Shown here: positions 6,669-10,604 of the stretch, piece by piece | Layout of the letters: each line of letters begins with the position of its first letter | How positions within the stretch are numbered: the first letter of the stretch is position 1 | Origin: Ignavibacteriota bacterium | GTDB taxonomy: Bacteria > Bacteroidota > Ignavibacteria > Palsa-1295 | DNA: 10,604 bases | Direction of reading: 5' to 3' | Assembly: GCA_025357895.1 (NCBI GenBank) | Contig: JANYLL010000353.1 | Span: 1 to 10,604, forward strand | Translations under genes and position numbers: made by a program | Notes under the pieces: generated by a model | What the model was told of the DNA's origin: nothing | Seen by the model: only the letters and a program-made list of their open reading frames with translations | Databases searched by the model: none

Positions 6669-9600
6669 ATGAAAAATATGACGAAAAACCTTACTCTTAT
6701 TTTATTTGCCGTTATTGGCATTGCTTTTTGCAACATAGTTTCTGCTCAACCTATAAAATCGCCATATCCATTCGTTCAATCGGGAAGCGATACATTGCGA
6801 TCTGCACTGTTGCCTGAGTTTCCTGCACCTATACCGGATGCAAGAATAGCAGCTTCCGACGGTCATTTTGTTGTTAATTTTCAGGATAAAAAGCCTGAGA
6901 GGGTGCGTTTTTTCGGTACGGAATTGGAATGGACGTCTCAATTTATGAGCAGTTTGGATGCAAGAGTCCTTGCCAAACGTTTGCATAAGCTCGGGTTTAA
7001 TGCGGTGAGATTAACAGATAATGATTTTGCATATCCCGCTTATTCGTGGCCGCCTGCAAGTTTTTTTGATAACACCAATAAAACAACATCCTATAATCTT
7101 ATTGCCGCTCAACTTGCCAAATTCGATACGCTGCTATATGAATTTAAAAAGCAAGGAATTTATGCTTTTTTAGTTTTGAATTCCTCCCATTACTATTTAC
7201 CGGGTGATGGCGTTGCACAATGGGATACGATCCATGGTAACGGAGCGATGGTTCACTTCATTGATAATCGGGCTGCTGCGTTACATCGGGAATGGGCAAA
7301 AACGATTCTTTCGCATGTAAATCCGTTAACAGGTTTGAAACTTGCCGATGACCCGGTTTTAGCAGGAGTAGAAGTTACTTCTCCTGGGGTAAGTCTACTT
7401 GCCGGTTGGAGATTCGGGTATTTAAATTGGATTGATGAGAACAATGTCCTGACCAAAGGAGGTGCGTACACTATCGGCTGGAACCGCTCGCGCAGACTTG
7501 ACACACTTTTCTCACAATATCTTTTGCATAAATATAGCAGCGATGCTGGAATTTCAAAGGCTTGGAGTGGTGAAGCAGTTACAAATCCACCAAATGTAAT
7601 TGGAAACGGAAGTTTTGAGCAAATAGGATCGACGGCATGGTCTTTTAACGTAGCGAACGGGGCAACGGGAGATAAGATAATTTCGTCACCCGGTATTGAT
7701 TCGCAATATTGCATGCTGACAGTAATAAGCGGGCTTAGCACAAAGCCAACCTGGTCGGATGCATATCTGCTGAATTCGACAGCACGCTTGGGAAAAGATA
7801 GTCTTTATGAACTTTCATTTTATTCCAAGATCCATTTCGATAAGGCTAATCCCGTTCTCTCGCGTCCTATACTTGTCTATCTCTCACAATACCAATCCGG
7901 AACTCCCTCTGTAACCACCTATCAAACAATAGATACTGTATGGAAAAAATATAGCTATACATTCCGTGCAGCTTCAGGCGGTTTGCAATATCTATATCTT
8001 GGAGTGGGGCAGCAATTAGGTGATGTGCTTTTCGATAATGTTTCCATAAAGCGCAAAGAGGAATTGGGACTTTTTCCTTCGGAGATGAGCTCTGCTTCAT
8101 CGATCGTCCGTATTAAATACGGAGAGACCGATATGCTTCCGCGCCAGCGTGTGCGTGATCTGGCTTTGTTCTATGATTCATTGCAGAATGATTATTTTTC
8201 TGCAATGAAAAAATGTATAGCCGATACGATTAAGTCTTCTGTACTTATTAATAATTATGCTCCTGAATGGTGGGGCACATCTCAGGATGCGTATGCAAAT
8301 AGATCGAGTGATTTTGCACAAGCACATATCAATACCGATTATAATCATGCACGTACTGGCGGTCCGGCATATTCTGATTCAACATGGGTAATGTTTAATA
8401 ATTCTATACTCAGCGATCTCTATAATAGTCCGATTGGGTCTGTCGCGTCACAGAGTATCGAAGGAAAACCTTTTATCGGAAGATTTATGAATCTTACACC
8501 GAATCAGTATTCTCAATCGATAGTTCCGTTTTTTACTGCGTATGCTTCACTTCAGGATTGGGATGGATTCTTCTTTAGTAATTATGCAACATATTATGAA
8601 GATCTCTTTGCGAGTACTACTCGTAGCGGAAGCTTTTGGAGCATTGCAGGCAACCCATCTATGTTGATCCAGATGCCTGTTGCAAGTGATGCCTTCCGCA
8701 ATGAAAGAATAAAAACTTCACCGACAAAGGTTACAGTATCGCATGATGCCGATGATATCTTGCTTAAGAGCCTGCCATCTTCGGTGCCCCTTTCGTATTC
8801 GGCAACTGGTCCGATGGGCACAGAAGGATATCTTCAACCCAATATTGCAACACTTTACCGTATCCGCCAGCAATTCGATGTTCTCAAGCATAAAGTTGCT
8901 GCTGAATATCCGTATCAGTTCGATACGATCACGAAAGTATCGGAAACCAACGAGATCAGTTGGAGCCAGACCGGTGGATATGTAATGACAGATGCTTCAG
9001 GATTCAGTGCTGCTGTCGGAATTTTCGGAGCCGATACCATAAAAAATGGTGCTCTTAAATTCCGCAGGCTTGATAATGCTGCCGATATGGAATCCATTTT
9101 GCTTACGCAGCTTCCGAATTCTACAAAGCTTTTAACAATTGCTTCGCGCTCACAAAATTTCGGAGCGGTCTGGCAATACGGCGATTCCAGCATCGGCAAT
9201 AAATGGGGTAAACTGCCGACGATCATGAGCGCAGGGAAATTCGAATTCTTCATTACGTCGGATTCAAACCGCCTTATAGCTCATCCGCTTGATGAGACAG
9301 GAAATATTGAGGCAGGAGATATCGAAGGAATAAAGATCACCGGTACAAATACATTTAAGTTTGCAATAGATCAGTCCGTGATAGGCTCGCCATGGTTCAA
9401 TTTCGAAGGAAAAAATACCGTCGCTTCAGAATCAGCAAATAGTCTCAATCTATCCGATCTAACGGTGTTCCCGAATCCCGCAAAAGATCAAGCGCAGATA
9501 AAACTTTCACTTGTAAATTCAGGGTTAGTAAAAATTTCGCTTTATGATGATCTCGGAAGAGAAGCCGCAAGCATTGCAAACGGCGAACTCTATCAAGGCT

Positions 9601-9707
9601 CTTATGATCTGCCACTTGATCTCCGTGAACTTCCGGCAGGACATTATACGTTGCGAGTTGATAGTGACGGAAAGGTGATGAGCAGGAGTTTGAATGTGGT
9701 GAGGTAA
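6669..9707 (+). CDS. Secreted glycoside-hydrolase-like protein with inserted carbohydrate-binding domain and T9SS type A sorting domain
   Basis: A 1012-aa protein from the ATG at 6669 (a TTG six bases upstream and an ATG at 6678 are alternatives). Residues 1-26 are a signal peptide cut near VSA-Q. A clan-A-type (GH5-like) TIM barrel begins with VRFFGTELEW (79-88) and RLHKLGFNAVRL (104-115), as in large multi-domain glycosidases. A jelly-roll carbohydrate-binding-like domain (about 309-462, from NVIGNGSFEQ to GDVLFDNVSI) is inserted before the barrel resumes. The later segment SLQDWDG (627-633) is a strong match to these enzymes. The expected acid/base site N-E after the fourth strand reads VEVTSPGVS (234-242), and the expected S-E nucleophile segment after GKPF reads IGRFMNL (603-609), so both catalytic glutamates seem replaced. 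After a beta-rich segment, VFPNPAKD onward (933-1012) is a T9SS type A sorting domain, so it should be exported to the surface or medium. It is probably monocistronic. Confidence 0.78.
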   Translation: MKNMTKNLTLILFAVIGIAFCNIVSAQPIKSPYPFVQSGSDTLRSALLPEFPAPIPDARIAASDGHFVVNFQDKKPERVRFFGTELEWTSQFMSSLDARVLAKRLHKLGFNAVRLTDNDFAYPAYSWPPASFFDNTNKTTSYNLIAAQLAKFDTLLYEFKKQGIYAFLVLNSSHYYLPGDGVAQWDTIHGNGAMVHFIDNRAAALHREWAKTILSHVNPLTGLKLADDPVLAGVEVTSPGVSLLAGWRFGYLNWIDENNVLTKGGAYTIGWNRSRRLDTLFSQYLLHKYSSDAGISKAWSGEAVTNPPNVIGNGSFEQIGSTAWSFNVANGATGDKIISSPGIDSQYCMLTVISGLSTKPTWSDAYLLNSTARLGKDSLYELSFYSKIHFDKANPVLSRPILVYLSQYQSGTPSVTTYQTIDTVWKKYSYTFRAASGGLQYLYLGVGQQLGDVLFDNVSIKRKEELGLFPSEMSSASSIVRIKYGETDMLPRQRVRDLALFYDSLQNDYFSAMKKCIADTIKSSVLINNYAPEWWGTSQDAYANRSSDFAQAHINTDYNHARTGGPAYSDSTWVMFNNSILSDLYNSPIGSVASQSIEGKPFIGRFMNLTPNQYSQSIVPFFTAYASLQDWDGFFFSNYATYYEDLFASTTRSGSFWSIAGNPSMLIQMPVASDAFRNERIKTSPTKVTVSHDADDILLKSLPSSVPLSYSATGPMGTEGYLQPNIATLYRIRQQFDVLKHKVAAEYPYQFDTITKVSETNEISWSQTGGYVMTDASGFSAAVGIFGADTIKNGALKFRRLDNAADMESILLTQLPNSTKLLTIASRSQNFGAVWQYGDSSIGNKWGKLPTIMSAGKFEFFITSDSNRLIAHPLDETGNIEAGDIEGIKITGTNTFKFAIDQSVIGSPWFNFEGKNTVASESANSLNLSDLTVFPNPAKDQAQIKLSLVNSGLVKISLYDDLGREAASIANGELYQGSYDLPLDLRELPAGHYTLRVDSDGKVMSRSLNVVR

Positions 9708-9715
9708 CCTATCTC

Positions 9716-9748
9716 ATTGCGAGAAGGGCTTTAGCCTGACGTGGCAAT
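9716..9748. repeat. Palindromic intergenic element (possible dispersed REP-like repeat)
   Basis: ATTGC (9716-9720) is mirrored by GCAAT (9744-9748), enclosing a small perfect hairpin GGCT-TT-AGCC (9727-9736). The overall pattern CATTGCGAG...GACGTGGCAATCT resembles a type of short palindromic element that I recall as dispersed in many bacterial genomes. Only one copy is in this window, so repetition cannot be shown here. Its right arm is shared with the terminator stem. Confidence 0.35.
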
Positions 9749-9804
9749 CTAAAAATCTTAGATCATGCAGCATGGTTCAAGTTTTTAGATTGCTGCTTTT
9801 TTTT
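9741..9804 (+). terminator. Rho-independent terminator
   Basis: The arms at 9741-9755 and 9782-9796 pair over 15 positions (12 perfect base pairs from GCAATCTAAAAA with TTTTTAGATTGC, plus one G-C and two G-U pairs at the base), with three further pairs inside after one bulged T. The loop contains a small CATG-CAG-CATG hairpin. Eight consecutive T follow immediately at 9797-9804. It lies 33 bases after the stop of the 1012-aa gene, in the right orientation to end its transcript. The stem is A/T-rich inside, which is unusual, but its length and the T-run make the call good. Confidence 0.65.
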
Positions 9805-9907
9805 GATGTTTTCCGAGAAAATACCTACCCTTATTTACTTGGAATGTTTTCCTCCGATTGATGCTTTTCTTACGTGGAACATTTAAAGCTTTCCACCGAA
9901 TCGGTCT

Positions 9908-10604
9908 ATGAACACAGAACCTAAAAATTATTGCCGAAATTGCAAAGAGCGGATTGCACAATTCCTGCTTGTTATTTCTATAATCACACCTTGTATCCTC
10001 CATGCTCAACAAGCTCCGGCGATCGAATGGCAGAAATGCCTTGGAGGAACACATGTCGATGAAGCATATAGGATTATACCAACTTCCGATGGAGGGTATG
10101 CTTGCATAGGAGCAACACTTTCGACTGACGGAGATGTCTCAGGTTTACACCTAGACTCGACTAAAAAAATTATTTGGTTTATAAAGCTAAGTTCTTCGGG
10201 CGCTATTGAATGGCAGAAATTACTCGGTGGATCGGGTGGCAGCGACGGAGCACGATCAATCATCCAAACCTCTGATAGTGGGTTTCTTATTGCCGGCTTT
10301 ACCAATTCTAATGACGGAGATGTTTCGGGACTGCATATTGATACAACGACAAACAAATATGTACAATCTGATGCTTGGATTATAAAGCTAAGTTCTTCCG
10401 GTGATATCGAATGGCAAAAATGTATTGGCGGCACATCGAGAGACGAGTTTTTTTCTGTTATTGAAACTTCCGATAGTGGATATGTAGTTGCGGGAGAGGC
10501 TACTTCCACAAATGGAGATATTTCTGTGCCCCATGATGGTAGCTTTTGGGTCCTGAAGCTTAGTCACGTTGGCGATATACAATGGCAAAAGTGTCTTGGA
10601 GGGA
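9908..10604 (+). CDS. Secreted repeat protein, probable beta-propeller (3' partial)
   Basis: The frame is open from the ATG at 9908 through the right edge (232 complete codons). Residues 1-33 form a signal peptide with a long n-region containing CRNCKER, a hydrophobic core (16-31) and cleavage near LHA-QQ. The rest is built of repeats of about 57-67 aa with the pattern IEWQKCLGG-T-x-x-DEA-x-x-I-x-x-TSDGGY-x-x-x-G, then DGDVSG-x-H and W-x-x-KLSSSG. The WQK tryptophans fall at 41, 102, 169 and 226. Such repeats occur in Bacteroidota secreted proteins, usually with a C-terminal T9SS sorting domain, and are expected to fold as propeller blades. The role is unknown, possibly surface binding. The C-terminus lies outside the window, so the sorting domain cannot be confirmed. 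No in-frame alternative Met exists downstream. Confidence 0.8.
   Translation, partial: MNTEPKNYCRNCKERIAQFLLVISIITPCILHAQQAPAIEWQKCLGGTHVDEAYRIIPTSDGGYACIGATLSTDGDVSGLHLDSTKKIIWFIKLSSSGAIEWQKLLGGSGGSDGARSIIQTSDSGFLIAGFTNSNDGDVSGLHIDTTTNKYVQSDAWIIKLSSSGDIEWQKCIGGTSRDEFFSVIETSDSGYVVAGEATSTNGDISVPHDGSFWVLKLSHVGDIQWQKCLGG
10025..10604 (+). repeat. Tandem in-frame coding repeats (about 171-201 bp period)
   Basis: The repeats of the propeller-like protein are still partly identical at the DNA level. The 19-base string TTATAAAGCTAAGTTCTTC occurs at 10179-10197 and again at 10380-10398, exactly 201 bases apart, and TGACGGAGATGT recurs near 10126 and 10312. Blade starts at GAATGGCA-type sequence are spaced 183, 201 and 171 bases apart. 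This points to fairly recent or ongoing duplication within the gene. Confidence 0.7.

Larger units (their letters stand above)
9708..9907. other. Non-coding gap with terminator and leader hairpin
   Basis: The 200 bases between the two plus-strand secreted-protein genes hold the palindromic element and terminator in the first half. The second half must contain the promoter of the downstream gene. A short inverted repeat GTGGAA (9874-9879) / TTCCAC (9891-9896) lies 11 bases before the ATG at 9908 and could form a leader hairpin, though its 6-bp stem is weak. I found no exact TAnnTTTG promoter element and no coding frame of note. Confidence 0.4.

Noticed and set aside
7253..7741. Minus-strand open frame of 162 codons inside the glycosidase-like gene
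   Set aside because: No recognisable domain or signal; it lies wholly within a well-supported plus-strand gene.
9908..9945. CRNC near the start of the repeat protein as a zinc-ribbon domain
   Set aside because: Only one C-x-x-C pair is present, directly before the hydrophobic core of a signal peptide, so it is best read as the signal peptide n-region.
10006..10509. Long minus-strand open frame (167 codons) opposite the repeat protein
   Set aside because: It is the antisense of the in-frame coding repeats, and its own apparent repeats simply mirror the blades. The plus frame has a signal peptide and clear motif conservation.

Overview
The window looks like a chromosomal stretch from a Bacteroidota/Chlorobiota-type bacterium (FCB group; Ignavibacteria- or Kapabacteria-like is my best guess). 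The reasons are a type IX secretion (T9SS) type A sorting domain at the end of the 1012-aa protein, a PNPFN-type FlgD/T9SS-like fold in a lipoprotein, many short exported proteins of unknown role, moderately AT-rich DNA, weak Shine-Dalgarno signals and extensive gene overlap. The taxonomic call is inference. I see no tRNA, rRNA, CRISPR, transposase or phage gene.

Layout. (1) 1-666, plus strand: the C-terminal two thirds of a BadF/BcrA-type sugar kinase resembling N-acetylglucosamine kinase, cut by the left edge. (2) 669-1271, minus: an unknown lipoprotein, convergent with the kinase. (3) About 1396-4423, plus: three genes joined by 4-base stop/start overlaps (ATGA, GTGA), encoding a FemAB-like GNAT-fold transferase, a GT4 glycosyltransferase and an EamA/DMT transporter. 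The set looks like a small surface-glycan or metabolite-modification operon. (4) 6520-4433, minus: three exported proteins with 7- and 8-base overlaps, namely an outer-membrane beta-barrel, a lipoprotein with a FlgD/T9SS-like Ig fold, and a periplasmic protein that looks like a duplicated retropepsin-type aspartyl protease with eroded catalytic motifs. (5) 6669-9707, plus: a large secreted glycoside-hydrolase-like protein (signal peptide, TIM barrel with an inserted carbohydrate-binding domain, T9SS sorting domain) whose two expected catalytic glutamate motifs appear substituted. (6) 9708-9907: non-coding, with a strong rho-independent terminator nested in palindromic sequence. (7) 9908 to the right edge, plus: the start of a secreted repeat protein, probably a beta-propeller.

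Most of the window is devoted to the cell envelope: a surface-modifying operon, an outer-membrane/periplasm operon, and two secreted proteins of which one visibly carries a T9SS signal. The most unusual points are the two enzyme-like proteins that seem to have lost their active sites, the lipoprotein that also carries a sorting-domain-like fold, and a FemAB-like gene whose protein homology begins upstream of any ATG/GTG/TTG and seems to need an ATT start.
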